From positions 1 to 64,000 of the forward strand of contig NZ_VTDO01000002.1 in NCBI RefSeq assembly GCF_015627125.1: a DNA stretch of 64,000 nucleotides, read 5' to 3'. This DNA comes from Acinetobacter rathckeae (GTDB taxonomy: Bacteria; Pseudomonadota; Gammaproteobacteria; Pseudomonadales; Moraxellaceae). Position 1 is the first letter of the stretch, and each line of letters begins with the position of its first letter. The translations under genes and the position numbers were made by a program. The notes under the pieces are model-generated. The model was not told the origin of the DNA, ran no database searches, and saw only the letters and a list, made by a program, of their open reading frames with translations. Below, piece by piece: positions 11,516 through 19,101 of the stretch.

Positions 11516-12433
11516 ATGGCGGGTAGTTTGTTGCTTTTATTAGATGACATTGCAACAGTATTAGATGATGTTGCGGTCATGAGCAAAACAGCTGCGAAGC
11601 AAACAGCAGGGGTGTTGGGTGATGATTTAGCACTCAATGCACAACAAGTTACAGGTGTTTCTGCAGACCGAGAGTTGCCTGTCGTATGGAAAGTGGCAAA
11701 AGGCTCTTTTTATAATAAATGTATTTTAGTGCCTTTGGCATTATTGATTAGTGTGTTTATACCGTGGCTGATTACGCCACTTTTAGTGATTGGTGGTTTG
11801 TTTTTATGCTATGAAGGTGTAGAAAAAGTCATGCATATGTTTATGCATAAAGCCTCAAGTGAAAAAACACAGACACAAGGTAATCAGCCTCAAGATTTAG
11901 CCAGTTATGAAAATGAGAAAGTAAAAGGTGCAATCCGTACCGATTTTATTTTGTCTGCTGAAATTATTGTGATTACTTTAGGTACTGTAGCAACAGCACC
12001 ATTGATTGATAAAATTATTGTAATGAGTATTATTTCTGTTGCCATGACCATTGGTGTATATGGCTTTGTGGCGTTGATTGTAAAAATTGACGACTTTGGT
12101 TTGTTTTTACAAAAGAAAACAGCAATATGGCAACAAAAAATAGGCCAACTGCTTTTGGCATTTGCACCTAAATTAATGAAAACATTGTCTGTGGTAGGTA
12201 CAGTGGCAATGTTTTTAGTGGGTGGCGGAATTATTGCTCATGCAGTGCCTGCGGTGCATCATTTCACAGAACACAACACAGAAAGTTTAGGACAAATTCC
12301 AAATGTAGGCTTTATTATTGGTAGTTTAGTGCCAACAGGTGTGAATCTGGTCTTGGGTGTGGTTGCGGGTGCTGTCGTGGTTTTACTGGTGATGTTGGTG
12401 CAAAAAATATTTAAAAAGTCATCTGCATCGTGA
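11516..12433 (+). CDS. DUF808 (YedI-like) inner-membrane protein
   Basis: This 305-residue protein of unknown function belongs to the DUF808/YedI family. The hallmark N-terminus MAGSLLLLLDDIATVLDDVAVMSKTAA is present. Several hydrophobic helices follow (around residues 70-100, 140-185, 220-245 and 265-295), with a predicted cytoplasmic basic tail (KIFKKSSAS). It starts at ATG 11516, with GACAGGTG just upstream. The next gene begins 35 bases after the stop on the same strand, so a two-gene transcript with the YpfJ-like protease is plausible. No catalytic motif is visible, and I do not assign a role. Confidence 0.88.
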   Translation: MAGSLLLLLDDIATVLDDVAVMSKTAAKQTAGVLGDDLALNAQQVTGVSADRELPVVWKVAKGSFYNKCILVPLALLISVFIPWLITPLLVIGGLFLCYEGVEKVMHMFMHKASSEKTQTQGNQPQDLASYENEKVKGAIRTDFILSAEIIVITLGTVATAPLIDKIIVMSIISVAMTIGVYGFVALIVKIDDFGLFLQKKTAIWQQKIGQLLLAFAPKLMKTLSVVGTVAMFLVGGGIIAHAVPAVHHFTEHNTESLGQIPNVGFIIGSLVPTGVNLVLGVVAGAVVVLLVMLVQKIFKKSSAS

Positions 12434-12468
12434 GTTTAGGTGAGAATAGAATATTAAGGTGAGTCATT

Positions 12469-13374
12469 ATGCGTTGGAAAGATAGAGAGCAGAGCACCAA
12501 TGTTGAAGATCGCCGTGGTGGCGGTGCTGTAAAAACAGGTGGAATTAGTATTGTGGGTTTGGTTGTGGCCTTTGTTGCATGGAAGTTCTTTGGTGCAGAC
12601 CCACAACAAGCGTACCAAGTGACCAAACAAATTACATCGCAAAGTGCTGGTCAAACACAAGGGCAGGCACTACGCCAGCCAACAGCAGAGCAAGCCGAAT
12701 CTAAACAATTTGTGACCACAGTCTTGGCAGATACAGAAAAAACATGGTCGCAAATTTTTAAAGAGCAAGGCAAACAATATACACCACCCACAATTGTTTT
12801 ATACAGTGGTACAACGGCTACAGCTTGTGGCACAGGCCAAGCCGCAATGGGGCCATTTTATTGCCCAGCTGATCAAAAAGTGTATTTAGATACGACTTTT
12901 TTCCAAGATATGCGTAGCAAAATGGGTATTTCTGGTGAAAAAAATCAAACAGAACTCAATACCAAAGGGCAAGCGGGCGATTTTGCGATGGCTTATGTAA
13001 TTGCACATGAGGTAGGGCATCATGTACAAACGTTGTTAGGCATTTCAAAACAAGTGTCACAGCTGAGTGCTAAATCTAGCCAAAAAATTGCCAATCAATT
13101 GTCTGTTCGCCAAGAATTACAAGCAGATTGTTTCTCTGGTGTGTGGGCAAAACGTACCAATGATCGTGAACACTTTTTAGATGAAGGTGATATTGCTGAA
13201 GCCATGGACGCTGCACAAAAAATTGGTGATGATTATTTGCAAAAACGTGCTACAGGGCAGATTGTACCAGATAGCTTTACGCATGGTACAAGTGCACAGC
13301 GTATGCACTGGTTTGATCGAGGTTTTCAGTCAGGCAACATCAGCAGTTGTGATAGTTTTGGGCAAGAGATTTAA
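12469..13374 (+). CDS. ypfJ: YpfJ-family neutral zinc metallopeptidase
   Basis: This 301-residue predicted membrane-anchored zinc protease is related to E. coli YpfJ. It starts at ATG 12469 with AAGGTGAG five to seven bases upstream. The N-terminus MRWKDREQSTNVEDRRG is characteristic of the family, followed by one hydrophobic segment (about residues 24-40) that should anchor it in the inner membrane with the catalytic part outside. The zinc motif HEVGHH lies near residue 181, and the downstream QELQADCFSGVWA segment supplies the usual third ligand region. Physiological substrates are unknown. A terminator hairpin sits directly behind the stop. Confidence 0.92.
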   Translation: MRWKDREQSTNVEDRRGGGAVKTGGISIVGLVVAFVAWKFFGADPQQAYQVTKQITSQSAGQTQGQALRQPTAEQAESKQFVTTVLADTEKTWSQIFKEQGKQYTPPTIVLYSGTTATACGTGQAAMGPFYCPADQKVYLDTTFFQDMRSKMGISGEKNQTELNTKGQAGDFAMAYVIAHEVGHHVQTLLGISKQVSQLSAKSSQKIANQLSVRQELQADCFSGVWAKRTNDREHFLDEGDIAEAMDAAQKIGDDYLQKRATGQIVPDSFTHGTSAQRMHWFDRGFQSGNISSCDSFGQEI

Positions 13375-13378
13375 GTTT

Positions 13379-13419
13379 AAGACCTTTGTAAAGTATTGAT
13401 TTAAAAAGGTCTTATTTTT
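13379..13419 (+). terminator. Intrinsic terminator after the ypfJ-like gene
   Basis: AAGACCTTT (13379-13387) pairs with AAAGGTCTT (13405-13413) across a 17-base loop and is followed by ATTTTTA. It starts five bases after the stop codon. Confidence 0.7.
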
Positions 13420-13454
13420 ATGATTCAGTTGTTTTTATAAAATGAGAGAACAAC

Positions 13455-13949
13455 ATGAAGCCATTCAAGGTTTTCACTTTGTGTGTAGATGATGCAGAAC
13501 AAACTTTTCAAGCTTTACAAGACAAAGACATTTATCATTTTATTTCAGATGTGCAGTACCAAACTATAAATGAGCTAAAAGAACGATATACATTTTTAGT
13601 AAATGGCTCATTAAATAGTAATGAGACATGGTTGAACTGGGTGATTTATCAAGATGATACTAAAACTGTACCTGTAGGCACAATACAAGCCACTATTTTA
13701 AAAGATGAACAAAAAACATATGTTGGCTATGTGATTTTTAAAGAGTTTTGGAATCAAGGTTATGGGACAGCTGCGTTAAATTGGTTAATTCAGTTTTTGA
13801 TTGAAAATATAAATATAAATATAAATATAAAAAGTTTAGAAGCATCTGTTGATATGCGTAATACGTATTCTATTCGATTACTCGAAAAATTCTTATTTGA
13901 ACGAGTTGGTACAGATGGCGGTGATTTTATTTATAGAAGAGATTTATAA
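13455..13949 (+). CDS. GNAT-family N-acetyltransferase
   Basis: This 164-residue protein has the RimJ/RimL-type GNAT fold, expected to transfer an acetyl group from acetyl-CoA to an amine. It starts at ATG 13455 with GAGAG upstream. The acetyl-CoA binding region is visible in VIFKEFWNQGYGTAALNWL (Q-x-x-G-x-G/A pattern), and a late SIRLLEKFLFERVG segment matches the usual final strand and helix (N-x-x-S-x-R-L/x-E-K-x-G-F). An unusual IleAsn run, coded by a 6-bp microsatellite, sits between the two. The substrate is unknown. The nearest genes give no functional hint. Confidence 0.85.
   Translation: MKPFKVFTLCVDDAEQTFQALQDKDIYHFISDVQYQTINELKERYTFLVNGSLNSNETWLNWVIYQDDTKTVPVGTIQATILKDEQKTYVGYVIFKEFWNQGYGTAALNWLIQFLIENINININIKSLEASVDMRNTYSIRLLEKFLFERVGTDGGDFIYRRDL
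13805..13828 (+). repeat. Four copies of a 6-bp microsatellite inside an acetyltransferase gene
   Basis: The unit AAATAT is repeated four times in frame and gives an Ile-Asn run in the protein. Unit gain or loss keeps the reading frame. Confidence 0.85.
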
Positions 13950-13990
13950 TATATATATTGGTATATATTTTGCTTTCTTTGTAACTTAGC

Positions 13991-14017
13991 AGGCTTTATT
14001 CTTTGATCATAAAGCCT
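13991..14017. other. Perfect 9-bp inverted repeat upstream of the M13 peptidase
   Basis: AGGCTTTAT (13991-13999) and ATAAAGCCT (14009-14017) are exact inverse complements around a 9-base loop. No T-run follows on the plus strand, so it could end the acetyltransferase transcript weakly or be an operator or leader hairpin for the peptidase. Confidence 0.5.
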
Positions 14018-14041
14018 GAAATGATAATAGAGGGTTTTTCA

Positions 14042-16069
14042 TTGAAATTCAAATATATAAAAACAGCACTATTAAGTGCTATGCTTTTAACAAGTTTAAC
14101 AGTGTATGCTGAAGGAAATAAGTCTGGGATTGAATCTCAGTATTTTGACAATAGTACGAAGCCTACAGACGACTTTTATCAGCACATTAATGGATTATGG
14201 TTAAAGACAAATAGTATTCCTGATGATAAGTCTACATGGGGAACTTTTGTTATTTTAGATGAAAAATCTAGAAGTCAAATACATGAGATTGTGAATAGTG
14301 TAGCAAGTAAAAGTTTTTCTCAGGGTACAGATGAACAAAAAGTTGCAGACTTATATTCTAGTTTTATGAATGAAAGTGAAATTAATAAATTAGGCTATCA
14401 GCCCATACAAGCAGAAATTGCAAAAGTTAATTCGTTACAAACAAAAAAAGATATTGCAAGTTTAGTTGCAGATTTCTCAAAAATTGGAGTAACCACACCT
14501 TTTGATATTGGGATTACGCAAGATATGAAGAACTCAACGAAGATAATTGTTGAGTTGTATCAAAGTGGCTTAGGGTTACCTGATCGTGACTATTACTTAA
14601 AAGATGATAAGAAATTTAAGGAAATAAGACAAAGTTATTTAAAATATATTGAAAAAACACTGAGTTTGGTGGGTGACACTGATGCAAAAAACAGTGCAAA
14701 AAATATCCTACGTTTGGAAACTCAACTCGCACAAGCTCAGTGGACGAATGTACAAAACAGAGATACACCAAAAACATATAATATTTATAAAACTAAAGAC
14801 TTATCTACACTTAGCTCACAGATTGATTGGAAGCAATATTTAGATGTAGAAGGCTTGACCGGAAAAATTGACACCATTCAGGTTGCACAGCCTAGTTTCG
14901 TGAAAGCATTAGATCCAATTATTCGTAATAACTCTCTTACTGTATGGCAGTCATATTTTAAATTTCACTTAGTCAATAATTTTTCACCTTTATTGAGCCA
15001 AGCATTTGTTGACAATCAGTTTAATTTTTACAGTACTCAGTTAAGAGAGATAAAGCAACAAAAGCCTCGCTGGAAGCGTGGTGTTGAAGTTGTTCAAGCA
15101 TCTTTAGGTGAAAGCTTAGGTAAAATTTATGTTGAAAAAAACTTTTCACCTGAAAAGAAACAGCGTATGGAAGATTTAGTACATAATCTTTTAAAAGCGT
15201 ATGAACAAAGTATTAATAAGTTAGATTGGATGAGTACTGAAACTAAAATAAAAGCAAAAGAAAAGCTCTCAAAAATTGCTGTAAAAATTGGTTATCCAAA
15301 TAAATGGCGTGACTATTCTGGTTTAAATATTGTGAGTGGTGATTTAGTTGGTAATGTCATACGCTCTCGTGAGTTTGAGCATCAGTATGAATTAAGTAAA
15401 CTTGGTAAACCAGTCGACCGTGACGAGTGGGGAATGTTACCCCAAACAGTAAATGCGTATTACAATCCAACACTAAATGAAATTGTATTCCCTGCTGCAA
15501 TATTACAACCGCCATTTTTTGATATGGAAGCAGATGATGCAGTCAATTATGGTGCAATTGGCGCGATTATTGGGCATGAAATTAGTCATGGCTTTGATGA
15601 TCAAGGAAGTCAATTCGATGCGATGGGAAATATGAAAAACTGGTGGACGCCAGAGGATCAAAAGAAGTTTAAAGAAAAAACAAAAGCATTAATTGCACAA
15701 TACAATAATTATGAGGTATTACCAGGCTATCATGTAAACGGTGAGCTAACTTTAGGTGAAAATATTGCAGATAACTCTGGACTGTCGATTGCTTATAAAG
15801 CATATGAGCTCTCGCTCAATGGTAAGCCGTCTCCGGTCATTGACCATTTAACGGGTGAACAACGTTTTTATATTGGTTGGGCACAAGCTTGGCGTGAAAA
15901 AATAAGAGATGGGCAACAACTTGAGTACCTGAAATCTGATCCACACTCTCCAAATAAAGTACGAGGAAATGTAACTTTACTGAATCAAAGCCCGTTTTAT
16001 GATGCATTTGGTGTGAAAAAAGGCGATCAAATGTATCTTGCACCACAGAAGCGAGTATCTATTTGGTAG
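14042..16069 (+). CDS. pepO: M13-family (neprilysin/PepO-like) zinc endopeptidase, exported
   Basis: This protein is about 675 residues and cleaves oligopeptides, probably in the periplasm. The catalytic HEISH motif occurs in GAIIGHEISHGFDD near residue 512. The third zinc ligand region is GENIADNSG about 58 residues later. The substrate-binding NAYYNP motif is just before the active site. I place the start at TTG 14042 because GAGGG lies seven bases upstream and the product then opens with a clean signal peptide (MKFKYIKTALLSAMLLTSLTVYA). The frame is open to ATG 14021 and TTG 14003, neither with a good ribosome site. A perfect inverted repeat precedes the gene. Family assignment is secure; the physiological substrate is not known. 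Confidence 0.93.
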   Translation: MKFKYIKTALLSAMLLTSLTVYAEGNKSGIESQYFDNSTKPTDDFYQHINGLWLKTNSIPDDKSTWGTFVILDEKSRSQIHEIVNSVASKSFSQGTDEQKVADLYSSFMNESEINKLGYQPIQAEIAKVNSLQTKKDIASLVADFSKIGVTTPFDIGITQDMKNSTKIIVELYQSGLGLPDRDYYLKDDKKFKEIRQSYLKYIEKTLSLVGDTDAKNSAKNILRLETQLAQAQWTNVQNRDTPKTYNIYKTKDLSTLSSQIDWKQYLDVEGLTGKIDTIQVAQPSFVKALDPIIRNNSLTVWQSYFKFHLVNNFSPLLSQAFVDNQFNFYSTQLREIKQQKPRWKRGVEVVQASLGESLGKIYVEKNFSPEKKQRMEDLVHNLLKAYEQSINKLDWMSTETKIKAKEKLSKIAVKIGYPNKWRDYSGLNIVSGDLVGNVIRSREFEHQYELSKLGKPVDRDEWGMLPQTVNAYYNPTLNEIVFPAAILQPPFFDMEADDAVNYGAIGAIIGHEISHGFDDQGSQFDAMGNMKNWWTPEDQKKFKEKTKALIAQYNNYEVLPGYHVNGELTLGENIADNSGLSIAYKAYELSLNGKPSPVIDHLTGEQRFYIGWAQAWREKIRDGQQLEYLKSDPHSPNKVRGNVTLLNQSPFYDAFGVKKGDQMYLAPQKRVSIW

Positions 16070-16089
16070 TTTGTACGGTTCAATAAAAT

Positions 16090-16125
16090 AATATACTTCT
16101 GCTGACTTTATAGTGGAAGTATATT
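16090..16125. other. 10-bp inverted repeat after the M13 peptidase
   Basis: AATATACTTC (16090-16099) is exactly complementary to 16116-16125 across a 16-base loop. It lies 20 bases after the peptidase stop and may serve as its transcript end, though no T-run is present. Confidence 0.45.
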
Positions 16126-16239
16126 GAATGTCATGAATTATATTTTAAAATCAGACACTTGATTTTGTATAAAAACTCTAGAATACCTATTTAAACGCAT
16201 TTTATATGGTATGTTTATAAGTTGGTTTGGGGTGATTAT

Positions 16240-17133
16240 ATGTGTGCCAATGTGATATACATTCGTAAAAATAATCTTGGCAGTAAATTTGAATTACCTC
16301 TTGTCAAGTATCTTTATTCTCATAAGTTAGCGTATTTAAACCATCAAGATAATCATTTTGTCATTGCAACACATTTAGATCATATTGTGGGTGTAGGTGT
16401 CATCTATACCAATGATTTTCATCCAAGTAATCATTATTTTTATATTCATGTCTCTACTATGTTTCAGCGTCAGGGCATCGCTTCAAAACTATTAAAATAT
16501 GTAGAATGTATGCAATGTGTTGATAGGTTACAGTGCTTGATTAATGCTAAAAATATTGTGGCTAATGATTTTTTATTAAAGCATCAGTTTTATTTGGTGA
16601 GAAAGACATTTGATATTGAGGTCATTGAGGTTTCTTCAGAAAGTATGATGTACGAAACCAAAAAATTAAATGAACTGAATGTGGATGAGTTTAATCAATT
16701 TAAAACAATATTTTATTCAAATTATTTTAAATATCATGAAAGTGTAAACCCACTCAACCTTAAATTTGATCAAAACACTTTTTTTGAGAGTGTGAAAGAG
16801 ACATTAGATTTAGATCAGTCGATCGTACTCATAGGCTCTCAATTTGATACAGCATACTTGGGGGCAGATGGTGTTTTGGCTTATATGTTATTTGGCGACT
16901 CAGATCATAAATCTGTTGAACTTGCATATTTGGGTGGGCAGTCTGAGTCGGAAATTGATTATTATTGTGGTTTTTTCTCTTATGTCATGGGTATGTTTTT
17001 AAAGCAATATAGTAAATTATATTTTGAATCAGACAGTACAGATTTTTATATGACCAGCTTGGTGAAATATTTAAAGATACAACCTTCCCAACAATACAAT
17101 ACCTATATTAAAAAGCTATCTGTTTTGGAATAG
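16240..17133 (+). CDS. GNAT-domain protein with extra C-terminal half
   Basis: This 297-residue protein starts at ATG 16240, with GGGGTGA upstream; the frame is also open to a TTG at 16222. The first half looks like a GNAT acetyltransferase: the strand YFYIHVSTMF is followed by QRQGIASKLLKYVE, the acetyl-CoA pyrophosphate-binding pattern. The second half (about residues 145-297) has no motif I recognise, but its length would allow a second, degenerate GNAT fold. The substrate is unknown. It is monocistronic by position. Confidence 0.72.
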   Translation: MCANVIYIRKNNLGSKFELPLVKYLYSHKLAYLNHQDNHFVIATHLDHIVGVGVIYTNDFHPSNHYFYIHVSTMFQRQGIASKLLKYVECMQCVDRLQCLINAKNIVANDFLLKHQFYLVRKTFDIEVIEVSSESMMYETKKLNELNVDEFNQFKTIFYSNYFKYHESVNPLNLKFDQNTFFESVKETLDLDQSIVLIGSQFDTAYLGADGVLAYMLFGDSDHKSVELAYLGGQSESEIDYYCGFFSYVMGMFLKQYSKLYFESDSTDFYMTSLVKYLKIQPSQQYNTYIKKLSVLE

Positions 17134-17218
17134 AACGCTACATATTTTAGCTTTTAAGTATAGTGTTTGATGTGACTAGTTTATATGCCATAGTTTAAGA
17201 TTTTTGCAGGAGTACAAA

Positions 17219-17455
17219 ATGTTAGAGCTACGTCCAAGTTGTGAGTGTTGTGATGTTGATTTACCTGCTGATTCAGTGAGAGCATTTATTTGTAGCTTTG
17301 AATGCACATTTTGTAGTGACTGTGCAGATAAAAAACTTAATTATATTTGCCCGAATTGTGGGGGAGAGTTGTTAAAACGGCCTCGTCGCCCTAAAGAAAA
17401 ATTAATGAATTCTCCTGCATCAGAGCATAGGGTTTATAAATTAACAGGGTGTTAA
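17219..17455 (+). CDS. DUF1272 small cysteine-rich (zinc-ribbon-like) protein
   Basis: This 78-residue protein matches the DUF1272 family from its first residues, MLELRPSCECCDVDLP. It starts at ATG 17219 with a good AGGAG seven bases upstream. Cysteines occur as CECC, then CSFECTFCSDC, then CPNC, a spacing that suggests one or two bound zinc ions in a RING- or ribbon-like fold. The basic tail KRPRRPKEK follows. Function is unknown in the family as far as I know. Confidence 0.88.
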   Translation: MLELRPSCECCDVDLPADSVRAFICSFECTFCSDCADKKLNYICPNCGGELLKRPRRPKEKLMNSPASEHRVYKLTGC

Positions 17456-17904
17456 GTGGGGTTATATTCCAAATGAAGAAGATATAATTTAGGTTGATTT
17501 GAATAAAACACAAAGTTTTTTGGGAGTAATATGTTGTATCTCTAGGTGCTTTCACGCTATTTGTTTGACCAGATACACAATATTAAGAAGTTAGCGTTTT
17601 AAGTTTATAATGAAGATGTTGAAAGCATCTGCGAGTGAAAGCTATAGATCACCGATAGGCAAGACCTTAATTGTGCCATTTGGGTGAAACAAATACCTAG
17701 TTGATCTTGCATTAAAAATAGATCTAAGAGGCTGTTTTAAATACAATATATTTATTTTAAATATGTATAATCACATATAGTAAATGATAATTATTAATCA
17801 TTTAAAAAGGTTCTAATCATCGCTATGTAAGTTCTAAGTATTACAGATGAGTACATATTGATCGGATTTATGACAAATCCATAAATAAATTTGGATAATA
17901 ACCA
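17456..17904. other. 449-bp intergenic region, no gene recognised
   Basis: AT-rich with stops in all frames. It holds one Fur-like palindrome (17781-17804), annotated separately, and probably the promoter of the lipoprotein pair. I see no tRNA, IS end or conserved coding remnant that I can support. Confidence 0.6.
17781..17804 (+). promoter_or_regulatory. Fur-box-like palindrome upstream of the lipoprotein pair
   Basis: TAAATGAT (17781-17788) and ATCATTTA (17797-17804) are perfect arms around AATTATTA. The core TGATAATTATTAATCA is one inserted base away from the TGATAATnATTATCA pattern of Fur sites. It lies about 100 bases before the lipoprotein start. Confidence 0.3.
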
Positions 17905-18555
17905 ATGCCTATTAAATTAATTTCAGTCTTAGCGTCATTTTGTATATGTCTGACGGGGTGCCAAGTAGTAGAAACAGCAGATAATAAAAAATCTGTTTCA
18001 ATGTTACCTTTGTATATTCCAAAAGAAGAGCGCTATCTAGATATACGATCAGATGCACCTATTGCGGAAAAGCGTGAATTATATGTAGCCCAATTGGTGA
18101 GCCCAACACAGAAATATGCCACAATTAAAACAATCCCATACACCTTTTTCCAAGGTTCAGGTTCTTTAAGTGCTTATCCATATACCATATATACTTTTGA
18201 TCAAAAGCGTGTGAAGTTTGCAGAAAACTCAATATTGAGTCCTTCAACGACGATGTCTAGGTTTGATTACTCACAATTAAAAGTGAAGTTGCCTATAGGA
18301 CAGCATGATATTGTTTTTGTAAGTGGTGTAGGGAGCCATAGCTATTTTACTGAAATTAAAAATGTGCATTTAGAAGAAAATAAAGACTATGTCATAGGTA
18401 TTGATCAACAACCTAATGCAAAACCACTCGTATTTATTGCGGAATATGAGGTTGATTCAAGGTTTAAAGCCAATGAACCAGAATCTATTATCATTAAAAA
18501 ACGTATTGTTGAGGGCATTGAGCATGCAAATCTTAAAAATATCAAAACTTATTAA
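17905..18555 (+). CDS. Putative lipoprotein of unknown function
   Basis: This 216-residue protein begins with a lipoprotein signal, MPIKLISVLASFCICLTGC, with lipobox LTGC and lipidated Cys at residue 19. The mature part is predicted to be soluble and periplasmic or surface-anchored, with a beta-rich central region. I do not recognise a family. The C-terminal end overlaps the start of the next lipoprotein gene by 32 bases, so the two are almost certainly translated as a coupled pair. Position +2 after the Cys is Gln, not Asp, which would direct it to the outer membrane under the usual Lol rule. Confidence 0.75.
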   Translation: MPIKLISVLASFCICLTGCQVVETADNKKSVSMLPLYIPKEERYLDIRSDAPIAEKRELYVAQLVSPTQKYATIKTIPYTFFQGSGSLSAYPYTIYTFDQKRVKFAENSILSPSTTMSRFDYSQLKVKLPIGQHDIVFVSGVGSHSYFTEIKNVHLEENKDYVIGIDQQPNAKPLVFIAEYEVDSRFKANEPESIIIKKRIVEGIEHANLKNIKTY

Positions 18556-19009
18556 AAGAGCGATGATATTATGTGTCTGCATTTCATTTCCACTCATGCA
18601 AGGTTGTGTAAGAGCCATATTACCTACGTCAGATGCAGAATTGGTTTCGAAGTCGATAAATGGTGGTGGGTCAGTTGAAGTTCAATTAAATTATGTTCAG
18701 GCATATGCAAACTTAAAACAGGCATATATTAAATGTGTGCAATATAAAAACTCAAATGACTATTTAACGGTTGAGGCTCATTTGGATCGTGAAAATAAGA
18801 TTGGAACTTTTTATGGTAGACCGCCTTTTGGAACATATATATTCAAAACAATCATTACACCTATTGATATAAAGACATCGAAGCTTACACTTTATACACT
18901 CAAAGCCAGTTTGTTAACGCTCAATGCGAACCAAAGTATACTGGCAGAGCGTTTGGCGATAGATAAAGCTCGTGCTTTAGGGCAAGATAAACAGTGTAAT
19001 AAAGATTGA
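18524..19009 (+). CDS. Second putative lipoprotein, overlapping the first
   Basis: A 161-residue product starts at ATG 18524, with GAGGG upstream inside the preceding gene. The same frame is open further upstream to 18401, but that would overlap too far. The N-terminus MQILKISKLIKRAMILCVCISFPLMQGC is a basic n-region plus a hydrophobic stretch ending in a weak lipobox (MQGC). Three further cysteine-containing or basic segments follow, with no recognised domain. The 32-base overlap with the preceding lipoprotein implies translational coupling and a shared role. A strong terminator ends the unit at 19056. Confidence 0.7.
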   Translation: MQILKISKLIKRAMILCVCISFPLMQGCVRAILPTSDAELVSKSINGGGSVEVQLNYVQAYANLKQAYIKCVQYKNSNDYLTVEAHLDRENKIGTFYGRPPFGTYIFKTIITPIDIKTSKLTLYTLKASLLTLNANQSILAERLAIDKARALGQDKQCNKD

Positions 19010-19055
19010 GTAACTTACCTAAAACGTCATTAAGTTATATGCTCAATTAAAGTAT

Positions 19056-19087
19056 AAAAAAGACCAGCAATGTGCTGGTCTTTTTTA
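19056..19087. terminator. Bidirectional intrinsic terminator between the lipoproteins and gcd
   Basis: AGACCAGCA (19061-19069) pairs with 19073-19081 around ATG, flanked by an A-run upstream and a T-run downstream, so it can end transcription from both convergent sides. Confidence 0.9.
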
Positions 19088-19101
19088 TACATGTTGAATG
19101 C

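Noticed and set aside
17590..17700. Words resembling the 3' end of 23S rRNA (TTGAAAGCATCT, GATAGG)
   Set aside because: Only two short matches with wrong spacing and no surrounding rRNA sequence; treated as chance.
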